Origin: Talpa occidentalis
Taxonomy: Eukaryota; Chordata; Mammalia; Eulipotyphla; Talpidae
NCBI RefSeq assembly: GCF_014898055.3
Contig: NW_023602073.1
Location: forward strand, 18,027,784-18,091,783
Length of the DNA: 64,000 nucleotides
Direction of reading: 5' to 3'
In this document: in pieces, positions 39,305 to 54,317 of the stretch
How the letters are laid out: every line of letters starts with the position of its first letter
How positions within the stretch are numbered: position 1 is the first letter of the stretch
Position numbers and translations under genes: made by a program
Notes under the pieces: generated by a model
Seen by the model: only the letters and a program-made list of their open reading frames with translations
Databases searched by the model: none
Told to the model about the DNA's origin: nothing

Positions 39305-39581
39305 ATTTTTTTCCAAAGATTTATTTTATTTATTTATGCATACAAGAGCTGGGGTAGAGGCCATCGGTGGGGTGGGGGAGAGAGGCTTCACTAGAGACAG
39401 AGTGGGGAGCAGAACAGGTGGACTGACTGAAATACACTGTGGAGAGGAGCAGTGGGCAAGACAGGAGAGGTCTGCTGCACCATGTGGATCACCTCCCTGG
39501 CTGGGGATGGAACTCGTGCTGCAGTGGCTGCGGATAGCATCATCGTGCTGAGACTTAACCCCTTGCACCACCAGGGAGGCC
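39305..39581 (-). repeat. tRNA-derived SINE, minus strand
   Basis: Full-length copy flanked by CTCAAGTC at 39297-39304 and 39582-39589. Confidence 0.9.
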
Positions 39582-39589
39582 CTCAAGTC

Positions 39590-40059
39590 TTATTGTTATA
39601 ACATTGATAAGAAAAAACAATCCTGGCAGATGTTGAACAAAAAAACACTATCTTAGGACCTGCTTCAGATGTGTTGTTTCACTTAAATTCATGGTTTCAA
39701 AGAACTTATCGACAATGTTAAGTGAGGACTTACTGTATTCTTAAGATAGCAACTTTCTTACTGCAATAATTCATTGCATTTATGCTATTTACCTCACTTT
39801 TCATTAGAATTCATGATTTGCTGAATTTTGAAGAGCCAAGGCAAGGATGAGAAATAGCCTAGATGGCATGTGGCCTTTATCTTTGCTAAATCCTTAATAA
39901 CTACAATGCCTTCACATTGTGAATCATGTTTGATGTAGAATAAATCAGTCACAATTTAAGAATCACATCGACAGAAGCCTGCATTAGTAATCAATATAAT
40001 AAATATAGATCTTAAAAATCAACTAACCAGGGTTTCCAACTTACCATGTGAGTAATTGA
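39590..40059. other. AT-rich intergenic DNA
   Basis: Nothing gene-like is recognised. Confidence 0.35.
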
Positions 40060-40135
40060 AGACTAAAGAGGTAAAGTGACTTATCCCAAAGCAAAAACAC
40101 TTAGTGAGTAGCTGAGCTGTGATTAGAATCCAGGA
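40060..40135 (+). repeat. MIR 3' fragment
   Basis: AAGAGGTAAAGTGACTTATCCCAAAG with AGTGAGTAGCTGAGCTGTGATTAGAATCCAG is the standard MIR tail. Confidence 0.65.
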
Positions 40136-40155
40136 ATTCTATAATCAGAAGTATA

Positions 40156-40303
40156 CCTCTTGCCCACTCTCCTGTCTTGCTCACTGCTCCTCTCAGTGTA
40201 TTTCAGTCAGTCCACCTGTTCTGCTCCCCACTCTGTCTCTGGTGAATCCTCTCACCACCACCCCCACCCATTCCACCGATGACCTCTACCCCTATACCCT
40301 TTT
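40156..40303 (+). repeat. Partial tRNA-derived SINE, plus strand
   Basis: Contains only the middle and tail blocks (CTGCTCCTCTCAGTGTATTTCAGTC, TCTCTGGTGAATCCTCTCACC). The tRNA-like head is absent. The 5' end abuts the MIR. Confidence 0.8.
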
Positions 40304-40379
40304 CCCTAAACTGTGTGGCCATTTTAGGTAGTTGACAGTTTTCAGAATCTCTCTGTTTCTCTGGGAGGGGTCTTCATAT

Positions 40380-41548
<1,169 letters not shown>

Positions 41549-43280
41549 AAGTTATAGTAATCTAAACAGGATGGATGGTACTAGACTATGAATAGAAAGG
41601 AGAGTCCAGAAAAAAATATTGAGTTTGACTAGCACTAAGGTCCTTCAGATGGGAAAGGACAACCTTTTCAACAAATGGTTAGAGAAAAACTGAATATCCA
41701 CATGCAAACTAATGCAGTATGTTTAGTTTACACCGAACACAAAATGAACTGAAAACATCAAAGATTTCAGTGTAAAACGATAAAACACAGGTAAAAATAT
41801 TCCTGATTCTGGGCCAAACAATAAATTCTGAAGTAAGACACCAACAGCACAGGCATTGAAAAAACAATTAATTGGACTTCATCAAAATTTAAAAATTTTT
41901 GACAGCTCTCCTGCCCACTTGTGTCTACGCAGGCATCTCTCTTTCTTTTTTTTCCTCAATAAACTTGCCATGTGCTGATGAATGGGATAAAAAGTTTTTT
42001 TTTTTTAACTTTTTAGAGGGAATAGGAGGAGGGAGGAGGAGATGGGAGATGGGAAAGGAGGCAGATGGGTAGTGGCAGCAGTGGTTTGGTGGAGGGTGGG
42101 TGAGTGAAACAGGTGCACATGTGGAAGAGCAAAAATATAACCAAAAAAACAATTAAAAATTTTTAAAAATTTATAATTTTTGTGCATCAAAGGACGCTCC
42201 CAAAGACGAAAAATACAATCAACAGAATGGGAAAAAATATATGTAAAGCATATATCTGATAAGCAATTCTTTTTTTATAAGAATATATAAAAATATATTC
42301 TTGTATAAAATACATATATTTTATATACATAAAATGTCAGAATATATAAAAATATATATATCAGAATATATAAAAAATCAGAATATATAAAAACTTTCAC
42401 ACCTCAACAACAAAAAATCCAATTTAAAAATGGGCAAAGGAAACAAAATAAAATAAAAATGGTCAAAGAATTTGAATAGATATTTCTCCAAACAAGCTGC
42501 ACAAATAGGCTCATGACAAGATTCTCAGCATCACTAGCCATTACAGAAATGCAAATCAAAACCACAAGCAGACACCACTTCATACTCTTAGGATGGCTGT
42601 AATAAAAAACAGAAACTAAATCCAAAATAGAAAATAATAAGTGTTAAGATGTGGGAAAATTGGAACCTGCGTGCATTGCTGTTTGTAATGTAAAATGGTG
42701 TATTCACTGTGGAAACCAATTTGGCGGTTTCTCAAATAGTTGAACATAGCATTACAGATGACACAGCAATTCCACTCTTAGATACATGCCCAACAGAATT
42801 GAAAACAGGGACTCATAAACAATGTCCACTGCAGCACTATCCACAATAGCTAGAAACAACCCATGTTCAATAAGTGATAAAAGGAAAAACAAAACTTGTC
42901 ATATACATACAATGGAATATTTTTCAGTCATAAAAACCTTGAAAGCATTATAATTGAAATAAGCCAGACATTAAAAGCCAAATATTGGGTTTGATGTAAG
43001 GGTTCCACTCACACACAGTATCTACATTAGGCAAGTTTTTAGAGACATAAATGGAGGCCACTACAGGTTGGGAGGAGAGAGTAATGGGGATTGAGTGTTC
43101 AATGGGCTCAGGGTTTCTTTTGGGGTGATGAAAATATCCTGGAATTAGATAGTGGTGGTGTTTGCATAATGTTGTGAACATACTAAAAATCCCATTTACC
43201 CTTCAAATGGTTAAAATGGCAACATTGATGTTCTGTATATTTTAATTAAAAATATAATTGAAATGTTAAAATTGTAATTA
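41549..43280 (+). mobile_element. 5'-truncated old LINE-1 (sense), with internal insertion
   Basis: The plus strand follows the end of L1 ORF2 and its 3' part: AAAGGACAACCTTTTCAACAAATGG near 41655, GACTTCATCAAAATT at 41877, TCAAAGGACGCTCCCAAAGACG at 42187, AATGGGCAAAGG at 42429, TTCTCCAAACAAGCTGCACA near 42484, GGAACCTGCGTGCATTGCTG at 42662, and CACAATAGCTAGAAACAACCC at 42841. Frameshifts and stops are frequent. It truncates the zinc-finger pseudogene. An AT-rich tandem stretch (about 42235-42390) has expanded inside it. Confidence 0.9.
41903..42160. mobile_element. Unassigned insertion inside LINE-1
   Basis: L1 sequence breaks after CATCAAAATTTAAAAATTTTTG and resumes at AAAATTTTTAAAAATTTATAATTTTTGTGC, so about 260 bases were inserted with an AT-rich target duplication. 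The insert has AATAAA at its first part, a T run and a purine-rich block (GGGAATAGGAGGAGGG). It may be an LTR piece or a processed transcript. No match is recognised. Confidence 0.5.
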
Positions 43281-43380
43281 AAATATTTTAGAAATTATAA
43301 AATTAGATTGTCTCAGGTTCCTTATAGCTTTACCATTTGGATCCTGCTCCTCATACTTCATGCTTCAGTAAACCTGGATT

Positions 43381-43612
43381 TTTTTTTCAGATTTATTTAT
43401 TTATGCATACAAGAACTGGGGTGCAGGCCAGAGGTGTGTGTGGGGATGAGAGGATTCACCAGAGACAGAGTGGGGAGCAGAACAGGCAGACTAACTGAAA
43501 TACACTGCTGAGGGGAGCAGCAGGTGAGTCAGGGGAGGTCTGCTGCGCCATGTGGGTATCTCCCTGGCCAGGGATCGAACTTGTGCTGCAGTGGCTGCGG
43601 ACAGCTTCATAA
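43381..43612 (-). repeat. 5'-truncated tRNA-derived SINE, minus strand
   Basis: The copy ends inside the head region after GACAGCTTCAT, missing about 40 bases of the tRNA-like start. Even so it has the perfect duplication AAACCTGGATT at 43370-43380 and 43613-43623, so it inserted already truncated. Confidence 0.88.
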
Positions 43613-43623
43613 AAACCTGGATT

Positions 43624-44217
43624 ATTCTATGGTACTTGCACACAGCTGTCATATACCTAACCCACAGATTTCACATCCTTCCCATTCTTTCAGTTTACAA
43701 ACATTTTTATAGATTGCCCTCTGCTCTATTTGCCATTAACTCTTTTCTAAACCAACCCATCTCATTGTCGCTGCTATACCACTTTGCATTAAATTTATCT
43801 GTAGAAAGGTGTTTTCCTTTATATCTACTGCATCAGGGTAAAGTCCTGATTTTATTCTTTATGTCTCTTGATGGATATTGAGAAATAACCTGCATTTAAT
43901 TTGAAGTTAAACATCTAGACTGCAAAAACTCTGTTTCTCCAGAGATGGACTGGGGAGCACCTGCGACAGAATCGTCTGGATGCACGTTGAAAAATGCAGT
44001 GTTGCTGGGACCTCCCTCAGACCAGTGAGTCAGTCTCTTGAGTATGGAGCCTGGGAAGCTGTCTTTTGGCCATCTCCCTGGGTACGCTAAACTATTTAAC
44101 AACCACTGGCTTGGGTTATACTTGACAGAATCTCTCAAGATCTTCCGGCGCTCTAAAAGACCTGCTTTCTCGGGCCTCTGGGGCCAGCTTCCCAATCTCT
44201 GAACTCCCCAGGCACCC
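43624..44217. other. Intergenic DNA without recognised features
   Basis: Nothing gene-like is recognised before the CpG island. Confidence 0.35.
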
Positions 44218-44840
44218 GAGGAGGGGCTTTGCCAGACCACCCGCCGAGTTTGAGCACCACCGGGCGGTCCCGGCTCTCGAGCGCAGGCGCAGAGCCGCGC
44301 CGCCCGAGTGTTTCCTTGTGTTCTTGTCCGTCCTCTAACCGGTCGTGTAAACCTGAAGAATTAGGTCCGCGCGGCAGATCGGGAAGTGACCAAGCCCCAC
44401 TCTGACCAGGCCATGATCAGGACTCCGAGTGGAAACGCGACCCCGGGACCCCGGGCGCCCTGGGGCCGCAGGCCCGCGCAGGGGCTTCCTAAAATCCTTC
44501 CGGCTTCCCCGAGCCCGGTGCGCGCAGGTTCCGTGGAAACTCGGGTCCCGCCCGGGGCGTGTCCCGGTGCTCGCCGGGAGGGCTGTGGGTGAGTGGGACG
44601 TGAAGGGCCTGCGGGCCGGGCTGGGCTGGGGGGCGGTCTGGAGGCTCCGGGAAGACGGGCAAATAGGGTGTGGATGGTTTGGTGGCAGATCGGGCAGGGG
44701 GCATCTCGGTGGGGCTCGGTGTGGTCGCTCTGCGGCGCTGACAGCGGGCGGTGAGCTCCAGGGCGGCCCGGGAGATGGAAAATATCGAGGTGCGCTCTGC
44801 ACCCCTCGACCTGGGCGACCGCGGGCTTCGATACCGGAGA
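44218..44840 (+). promoter_or_regulatory. CpG island, probable ZNF391 promoter and first exon
   Basis: CpG density is very high from about 44220 to 44830. It lies 7 kb upstream of the ZNF391 coding exon on the same strand, as expected for a gene with a short non-coding first exon and a long first intron. A good donor site, GGG then GTGAGT, is at 44589-44594. The link to ZNF391 is inferred from position. Confidence 0.55.
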
Positions 44841-44845
44841 GTTTC

Positions 44846-45012
44846 CCAGGTGCTTACTGTGTGCCATGCTCCGCAATTGCGAGTTTTTACCTGCATTAAC
44901 TCATTTAATCCTGCCATTAAGTCCATGTGATGTACTGTTATTATCCCATGTTACAGATGAGAAAATAGAGGCACACAGAGATCCAGTACCTTCTTCGAAG
45001 TTACAGAGCTTG
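44846..45012 (+). repeat. MIR element
   Basis: TGTGTGCCATGCTCC, ATTAACTCATTTAATCCTGCC, TTACAGATGAGAAAATAGAGGCACACAGAG and AAGTTACAGAGCT give a near-complete MIR core. Confidence 0.85.
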
Positions 45013-47950
45013 TGAGTAACTTTATTGTGTGGTTTTGATAATGAGAGTTGATCCTTGAACATAGTAAATGTTAATTATTTGTTGGTTGAAATCTGTATAT
45101 CGAATTCTGGGAACTTAATATTTTGAGCCAATTTCTAGGAACTCTATTGCCCAAAGACTACCTCTTGGTAGCCCTGGAGACCTGGTTTTCTCTGATCTGG
45201 GGTTGAACTGAGGCTGCCGAGTCTCTTCTACGGATTCCTTTGTGTGTTGGCAAAGGTTCCAGGAAACAATCAGCTCCATACTAGAAAGCAGCGCACCTAG
45301 ACTAGAGCGATTACAGAATCTTCAGACCCTGTTTCCTTCTGAATGACAGTTTTAAAGGGACTAGAAATAGGGGAGAATTCTTCCTGAATTAGGAATTGAT
45401 TATGAGGAAGTGGCATGATCCAAAGATTATCAGATGGTTAGGGTGACAGAAGTTGGCCAGTGCTGTTAGGGCTGGAAAGTTAAGATCTGATAAAGGGCAG
45501 ATTGGGTACTGTACTTGAGAGAATAATTATTTGGTAGGGATACAGTGTCCATAGAGTACTAAGGTGTCTAAGTAACATCTGAGGAAGGAAGGAGGAAAAG
45601 AGAAAAGGAAAGGAACCATGTTGGCAGAACCTCTTAGATGGATCCTGGGTAAATATAAATATAGATCCCTGACCTTGTGGAGAGAGGACTTTCTAACCTC
45701 TCTGAATTATATCTTGGGGCTTCTGCTGAGACTTTTGTCACATCCACTGGCCCTCCTTTCCCCATTTCATGTGCATTCTGTCAAGCTAGGAAAAAGAACA
45801 TGTCTGTCCATACTTTAGAGCAGCAGCTCTTGAAAGAAGCCTCATGAATTTTTTGAGATCATCTTTCCTTAATGGACATGATCACAAATTTAAAATTAAT
45901 TCATTTGAAGTCAGCAATAATATAAGCTCATGTTATACAAAATATGTACATACTTTGCCTTCTTTTAACTTGTAGCATTCACAGAAGCTTATGAAGAGAG
46001 ACAAGCAGTACTAGCAATGACGTTTTAAGCTTGGAACCACATTTTTCAAAAGGTGAGTGACTTGCTTGGGGATGCACAAGCTTATGTTAGGGGCGCAGTG
46101 TCAGCTGCCTTCTTTCTCAGCCCTCAGGAGGAAGTAGGGAATTTTTGCCCTACTCACTTTTATCTTATACCCATGAGAGGAAATTGATAGAGTAGATTAT
46201 ATGCCCCCTCATATCACCTAGCGTATGGACTTGGCCCATACTTTTATCATTAAAGAACTAGGGACCTAAACCCAAATATAAGTGTCTATTGTCCTTTTCT
46301 TTGACTCTGAGAGAAAGTGGGATTACTTTTGGACATTTCTTTTATTCCTTAGAGTTGCTTGCTATTGGCCAGATGTAGACATCATTAGACCTATTTCGAC
46401 CTTTGCCTTTGACCAAAAAGAAAGCCAGGAAGAGGTAGAAGGGAAAAGCAAGTATTTATCTCACTATAAGATCTGCATCTCACTTAAGGATTCTTCCTTC
46501 TTTCTGAACATTTGTATCATCTGAACACATCTGTTTCTTCTAGTAGAACTTCCCTTCCTAGGTGAGTCTGTCAAATTTTGCACAGGGTGGGACTATTCTC
46601 TGTTTGCTTGTTGACTACTCTTAATGTCTTCCTTAGTACCTCCTTGTTCTAGTTAATCATTCAGTTATTGAAAAACAGGCTTATTGGCCTGTTTCTTGAA
46701 TGGTTTCTTCTGAAACATGTACCTTAGTTAAGAGATTTGAGAGTCAGTTTATTCTATTCTTATCCCTTGGTCTAGGCAGCTGGGTATGTCTCCCAGAATT
46801 TGGAATCTAAAATTAAACTCCAAGAACCATATTGCATTGAACCAAACAATCAAGTCTAACATCTCAGACAGAAGACCAAGAAGGAGACATGAAAGCAGAT
46901 TAATTATTTCCCCCTGGCTTTTACGTAACTACAAACAGAGCTATGACCAAAATCCAAATAATTTGGGTAAGTGCTTATACCCAGGGCCTCTGATATCTCA
47001 CTGTTTCATGCCAAGGATGCCACTTAGCACTGTATTGGGGGCTGAAAAATTTAATCCTTAGGTTACATAGATAGGGCTTTTAGCATAGATGGGACTTATT
47101 GCAGCCTTTCAGGGTGATCCTCTCTCAGAGGGAGTCATTCTAAACCTCATGGTTCTCTGGAATCAAGGTCATGTGGATGCCTGAGATCTAGATTACTTGG
47201 TCATTTAGGGAATGGAACAGAAAGTGTGACTAGGATGTTCTTTCTCTGCCTGTTGGGAAGCAATAAGGATTATGTAGGGTATGAGTCTGATTTCAGGATT
47301 TATCACTTCACCTTGGTCCCAATTACCTAGCCTTTCTTTGCCTCAAGTTCTTCACTTGCATTGTGGGATTAATAATATTGCCCCTCTCATCACTGAGGCA
47401 TGAATGAGTCAATATTCATAAAATGCTGAGATGAAGAGACCCAAAGAAAGGCCTTTTCCAGGCGCTCACCTTAAAGTTTTTGTTTTAGTTTTAATAGAGG
47501 AAGTTTCCTCCATGTTTTTTCTATGTCTATCATATGAGTCACAGACACAAACACACAATGCAGTCATGCATGTCATGTCTGAAATGAAAAAACTACATTT
47601 TTTCACTCATTATTTTTCACATAGTATGCAAGAGTGTATACTCAACAGTACACATGTATTAGGTGAGTTATAGGTAATTTAACATTGAATAGGCACAGTT
47701 TACTAGTCATCAAGATATTAATAAGCATGAGAGTGAATCTTCAGCTTCAAATTGGCCACCTCCTTTGACCTCTGTGCCAGTTCTTTCTTGCTGAGAATAT
47801 TCTACCTACTTTTAAGGTGTCCTACATCTTAATATTTAAAGCTCTATTAGGTTCTAGTCTTAGGTAACCATATTAACAGCTCCTTTGAAAGTCTGGCAGA
47901 ATAAGGGGACACTCTTTGTTTTCCAGGAATGCCCCTCATCATGCCTTCTA
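45013..47950 (+). other. Probable first intron of ZNF391 (non-coding)
   Basis: About 2.9 kb without a recognised exon, RNA gene or confident repeat. Several short open frames have no protein-like features. Confidence 0.35.
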
Positions 47951-47965
47951 CTAAAATCCAAATGC

Positions 47966-48238
47966 TGGGCCTCTTTGGTGGTGAAGGGGTTAGAGTCTCA
48001 GCACTATCAGGCTGTTGCCAGCCACTGTGGCTTGAGTTCTATCCCTGGGCAGGGAGTTCTATCCCTGGGCAGTGGGTTCCGCCTGTCTTGCCCACTGTTC
48101 CCCTCAGCAGTGTATTTTAGTGGATCCTCCTGTTCTGCTCCCCTCACGCTCTGGTAAATCCTCTCATGCCACGCACCTCTGGCCTACACCCCAGTCCTTG
48201 TACACATAAATAAAAATAAATCTTAAAGAAAAATAAAT
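47966..48238 (+). repeat. tRNA-derived SINE, plus strand, diverged
   Basis: Head CTGGGCCTCTTTGGTGGTG, an internal duplication of GAGTTCTATCCCTGGGCA, and an AAATAAAAATAAATCTTAAAG tail. Flanked by AAAATCCAAATGC (47953-47965) and AAAATCCAATTGC (about 48239-48251). Confidence 0.87.
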
Positions 48239-48260
48239 AAAATCCAATTGCATTATCAGA

Positions 48261-49190
48261 TGTTAGTTTGGAGAGGTGTTGGGTTGAGAGCAGGGTCTTT
48301 GGGTTATCTCTGAAAAAAGTTTCATCAGATCTCCCCTTTCAGCGGCACCTAATGAGTTTTCCCAGGCCAGTTTCCCCATAAGGCAGAGACATTTCGTTAT
48401 ATACAGTAGGGCAGGTTTATTATGAAAAAAAGGGACTGAAGTATAGGATGCTCGCACAGACACAAGTGGGCAGAAAGAACTGCCCCTGAATGGGACAGAC
48501 TTGTTCAAAGAGACACCTCCATAGTCCAGGCTAGAAGCCCGAGCCCGGGAAGGAGCTGTCTCTGCTGCTTTGCAAAGGTAGAAGATGGGTGAAGAGAAGC
48601 ACCTGCTGGGCACAGGCAGGCAGGGTAGCTGCACCTTACCAGGGCAGAAACTACACTGTTAGTCTTCTCTTTGGGAGAGGTTCATTCCTTGTGGGATTGT
48701 TAACTGCTTTTAAATTCAATATATCAGGGTTTGCACCTAAGGATTTTTTAAAAAGATTTATTTATTTATACATACAAGAACTGGGGTGTAGGCCAGAGGT
48801 GTGGAGGGTGAGAGGATTCACCAGAGAGCAGAGCAGGCAGATCTACTGAAATACACTGCTGAGTGGAGCAGTAGGCAAGATTGGAGAGGTCTACTCTGCC
48901 ATGTGGGTCACCTCCCTGCCTGGGGATCCAACTCATGCTACAGTGTCTGGCAATAGCTTGATAGCACTGAGACTTTAACCCCTGTGCCACCAGGGAGGCC
49001 CCTAAGGATTTTTTCTATATGTGGTTTGACTGGGTAGATTTAAAAGGACCAATGACCCCAAACCTCCATATCCCCACCACTGGTCTGAGCCTTGGTCTGC
49101 ACCTCCAGACACTTTACTTTTCTATAACTTTTTAATGACTCTGTTAACCATTTCTACCCCCACCTCCAGTTTTTGGTCTTTTGGTGCCAG
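48261..49190 (-). mobile_element. Repeat family B (LTR-like), copy 2, interrupted by a SINE
   Basis: Aligns with 9750-10515. On the minus strand an AATAAA signal (TTTATT at 48417-48422) stands before the segment that runs to the low-coordinate end, as expected for an LTR with minus sense. A SINE has inserted at 48750-49000. Boundaries are approximate and no target duplication was found. Confidence 0.65.
48750..49000 (-). repeat. tRNA-derived SINE inside repeat B
   Basis: Full-length minus-strand copy with a perfect 14-bp duplication CCTAAGGATTTTTT at 48736-48749 and 49001-49014. Confidence 0.94.
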
Positions 49191-50134
49191 TTTCCAATCT
49201 TGTGATGCCTCCTTCCTAAATTTTCTTCTCTTCCCACCATCATTATCCAAACAACATAAGAACCAAAAAAACCCTCACATATTCCCCAAACTCTACCTAG
49301 GATGTGGTACTGCTGCCTTGAGGATTGTCGGAATAAAAGACAGAAATAACAGATAACAGCAACAAAATAGTGATGGAGTAGCTTAAGGATCTGGGATGTG
49401 GGAATGTGGGCCAGCAAACCTAGTAAAATGCAGCCAACCTGGATTTTACTGCAAGAATCTAAATAAAGTAAAAATTCCATCTCCTCAGTCAACCCACTGG
49501 TAGGGCTTTCAAGTTCCCCATCCCCCTTGTGTGTCCTTGGTGAGGCCAGACATGGACAGCATCATTCTGTTTCTCTGGAAGGTCTCCAAGCATAACTCCT
49601 TGGTGGAGATCCTCCAGGGTTCACCTCCACATCTGGGAGGTTCACAGTCTGAGAAAAGAAAAACTTGTGAAACCAGATTGATTCCTAGCCCAAGAGATCT
49701 CAAGTTGTGTTGTGAGCAGAAACATCAGGGAGCTGGTAAACAGTTCGCACCTACTGTCATGCTCAAGGGCTCCAGAAGAATTCACAAAGAAAACATTTTA
49801 ATGGGAAAACTTCAGAGTCCCGAGAGAGGCAGGAAGAACAGGCAGAGATTCCCAGATCCTCCCATGTTCCCAGCAGAGAGGTTGCTGGAGGCAGGTGCAC
49901 TGCTGGACACTCAATGTAGGTCAGTCCTGTGCTTCCTTCTTATAAGGCAAGTGCAACAACAATCTCATCAGTGGGGAGATGAATAGACTGCTTGGTGACT
50001 GTCTGAATGTGGGTTACCAACATTTTAAAAGGAGTCATCTGGGAAAGGTAGCCTAATACCCAGAATCCTTGGGAAGTTTGGCCCCTGTGGCAGAAGGTGG
50101 AAGCCACCTGTCCAAGGGAAGCTGAGTGTATGTT
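49191..50134. other. Unassigned, possibly LTR-derived sequence
   Basis: The stretch 49690-49990 contains AACATTTTAATGGGAAAAC and purine-rich blocks reminiscent of an LTR. No second copy in the window supports it. Open frames on both strands are not recognised. Confidence 0.3.
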
Positions 50135-50139
50135 TTATT

Positions 50140-50407
50140 TTTTTTAAGATTTATTTATTTATGCATACAAGAGCTGGGGTACAGGCCAGAGATACAGGGG
50201 GTGAGAGGATTCACCAGAGACAGAGTGGGGAGCAGAACAGGTGGATCGACTGAAATTCACTACTGAGGGAAGCAATGAGGGGAGACAGGAGAGGTCTGTT
50301 GCACCATGTGGGTCAACTCCCTGGCCAGGGATGAAACTTGTGCTGCAGTAGTTGCGAATAGCTTCACAGTGCTGAAGCTTAGCTCCTTGCACCACCAGGG
50401 AGGACCC
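50140..50407 (-). repeat. tRNA-derived SINE, minus strand
   Basis: Full-length copy. An imperfect duplication around TATGTTTTA flanks it. Confidence 0.9.
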
Positions 50408-51262
50408 TTAGTTTATGTTTTAGACCCTCACTGTGAGAGGAATGTTGGGTAGGGCAGCTGGTCCCCAGCCAGCACATTTTTCAGGCACCTCAGAATGTGT
50501 TTCTAAGTTTCTTTCTGGGCAGTTCAACTTGTCAGCGCATACATAATTATATTAGATACAAATGCTCAATTATATTTCACTAAGTCTGAGGCATCTGGAC
50601 TAAAAAGTTCCATATGTGATTCCGATATGTATAATCTAATCTTCCTGACAGAACCCAATGTTAGCCCCTTCCAGATACCTTTTTCTCCAGCCACTCCTCC
50701 CATAGTCTCTGTGAAAGTTCAGATGCTCTTTTCTATAGAATAAAGTATTAAGATTGAGCTCTGAATAGCCCCGTGTCTCCAGCACCAATAGTCTTGTGTT
50801 ATGTCATTTCTAATAAGCAGGAATCCCCACATGGGAACTGGACATGATCATCCAGTTGGATGGAGAATAATGATAGAAACTGAATCCTCATGGCGCTGAA
50901 GAGGGGAGTGACCTGTCTAGGTGAGTGGTATTGTGAAAAGACCATGGATATGGTATTTAGGAGACTAATGTTCTTGTCTAAACTCTAGCAATTTGCTTGG
51001 TGATTTAAGTGAGATGTTCTCCATTTGCCATATAAGCGAATTGACTTAGGTGAGTTCCAAGTTAAGCTCTGGCAAGGTAATTGTTAAACTTCTGATAGTC
51101 TCTGATTATACACGTTTCAAAGAATAACTAAACTACTTGGAAGAAGGGTTGAGCCACAGTGGGGACAGTGTGATAGTTAGCATTTCTGAAATTTTGTTCT
51201 CTCTCAATGCCAAGAAAATGGTTTCATCTAAGCTTTATAGTGCCATTTTTACTTTCTTTTTG
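50408..51262. other. Non-coding DNA upstream of ZNF391 coding exon
   Basis: No exon or confident repeat is recognised. Confidence 0.35.
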
Positions 51263-51277
51263 TGGAGTTACCTTTTT

Positions 51278-51525
51278 AAAAAGATTTATTTATGCGTAAA
51301 AGAGCTGAGGTGCAGGCCAGAGATGCAGGGAGTGAGTGTATTCACCAGAGACAGAGTGGGGAGCAGAACAGGCAGACATACTTAAATAAACTGCTGAAGG
51401 GAGCAGCGGGTGAGACAGGAGAGGTCTGCTGCGCCATATTGGGTCACTTCCCTGGCTGGCCAGGGATCAGAACTCATGTTGCAGTGGCTGAGGATAGCTT
51501 CATAGTGCTCCACCAGGGAGGCCCC
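51278..51525 (-). repeat. tRNA-derived SINE, minus strand
   Basis: Copy with a short internal loss near the head, flanked by TGGAGTTACCTTTTT (51263-51277) and TGGAGTTATCTTTTT (51526-51540), one mismatch. Confidence 0.9.
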
Positions 51526-51924
51526 TGGAGTTATCTTTTTTATACTTGAATGTACTTACACTTCTCATTCCTTTATCTTAGTCTCATGACCAACCAGCTA
51601 CCATAATTAATAGTTCCTTTTACTTTTTAATTCCCTACATCTTTTCACTGGTTTATCTGTTCTTCTCCTCTTTTTGGTTTTGCATATTACTCAATCATCT
51701 TTTCCCGATTTCTTCATGTCTCTATGCTCACCATGCCCACCATAAGAAGCTCTGGCAGTATCTCTTCTGGATGTCTTCATTTCTCTTCCACTATCCCTTT
51801 TTATTTTCTCCCCATATAACGAGTACAGTGAATTGCATGACTTTATTGTCTTTTCCTTTGCTGGTTTATTTTCCTAGCTCTCAGCACTAGACCAGGTAAC
51901 ATTTGCATTTTAAATGTCTTTCAG

Positions 51925-53048
<1,124 letters not shown>

Positions 53049-54316
53049 GGTCCAAGTTTTGACTAGTGTAAAAAACAGGGCATAGCTGAAAAGAAAAATA
53101 CATACTTGTTTGGATTTTCCTTCCCTACTAGCTACAAGCCAGTTTCAAGCTAACCTTCCTACTTTCCTTCTTCTTTTTTCTGTGATCTAAATGATCAAAT
53201 AAGTGGTCGATACAAGGGAAGGATGGATCCAGTCTAATACTCTGGAGGGCTTCAACCTTAGAGTGTATAACTACCTGACACCTTGTAGCTCCTCATTTTC
53301 TCTCTTCTATGGGACTTGTGTCCCTGAACAACCAGTAAGCCCAGTTTCCCAACCACCTCAGCCCCTTCCCTTAAAAGGAAATCCTCTTTAAAGTATGTGT
53401 GTGTGTGCTTTCTTATTTGATGGCTCCTGTAAAGAAAAGAAGCAGCTAGTTTCAGAATAAGACTGAAAACTTTCCACCCTTTGGGGATAATAATGTTGAG
53501 GTAAATTCAGTCTCTACACTTATACAGGTTTTTCTCTTCCTTTCTCCAACTTTAACCATAGCTCTATTACAATGCCTAACTAATCCTGGTTTATTTGATC
53601 TCATCCTTTTTATCAATATCCTAAAACGCTTTCATGTCTTCATTATATTGGGGAAAAATGCTGCCTTATTTTTTTAATTTTTTCTTTTGTTTACAGACAT
53701 TATTAAACTTACACACTCTGGCTCTTACTCTCACCAATATAAAACTGATTTCTCCAGGACAAACTAGGTGCCTATTTCTCAGTCCTTTTCCTACTTGACA
53801 TTTGCAGAATTGGCATGTTTGGCCACTCTGATGCCTTAAAATTTAAGCTTCTGGGATCCATGATTTGGTGCTGATCCTTTTCCTACCTCCCAGCACTCTT
53901 CTGGTTAACAATGATCAGTGTTGTGACTGTGGGTGAAAATTGGACCAGAATAATCTCATTTTATTTGGTTGTAATTCTTGAGGTTATTTGATTGTAAAAC
54001 TTCTCGAAAACAGAAATCTTGTTTTAGATGCTGAGTAGTCACTAAATGTCCTGCAATTCTTGCTTACTGATTTCTCTAGCTGCTGTAATAAATCTGCTAG
54101 ACTTCATATGAAATGGCTTAATCATTGATTTCTTTGTTCTCTATTCTTACTGCTGCAGACAAGTCCTCAATAGTTCTGACCTAAATGATCGTTGCTGCCT
54201 TTGTCTTTCTGTCTGTCTAGGTGCTTGATTAAACTACCACTTTGTTTAAAAAGATCAGCTTCTCATAATCCCCAGGAAATGCCTCAAACTGTGTTCAGTG
54301 TCTTCCACAGTTGGAT
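53049..54316 (+). other. Likely ZNF391 3' untranslated region and flank
   Basis: No further coding sequence is recognised. AATAAA at 54087-54092 is a candidate poly(A) signal about 1 kb after the stop codon. Confidence 0.4.
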
Positions 54317-54317
54317 A

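Noticed and set aside
30000..40000. Possible vomeronasal receptor relic (VN1R10P lies near here in human)
   Set aside because: I looked for the seven-helix peptide pattern in this interval and found nothing convincing on either strand.
44335..44926. Several overlapping frames of 145 to 171 codons in the CpG island at 44.2-44.9 kb
   Set aside because: Frames are open on both strands because of composition. The region is better explained as a promoter and non-coding first exon.
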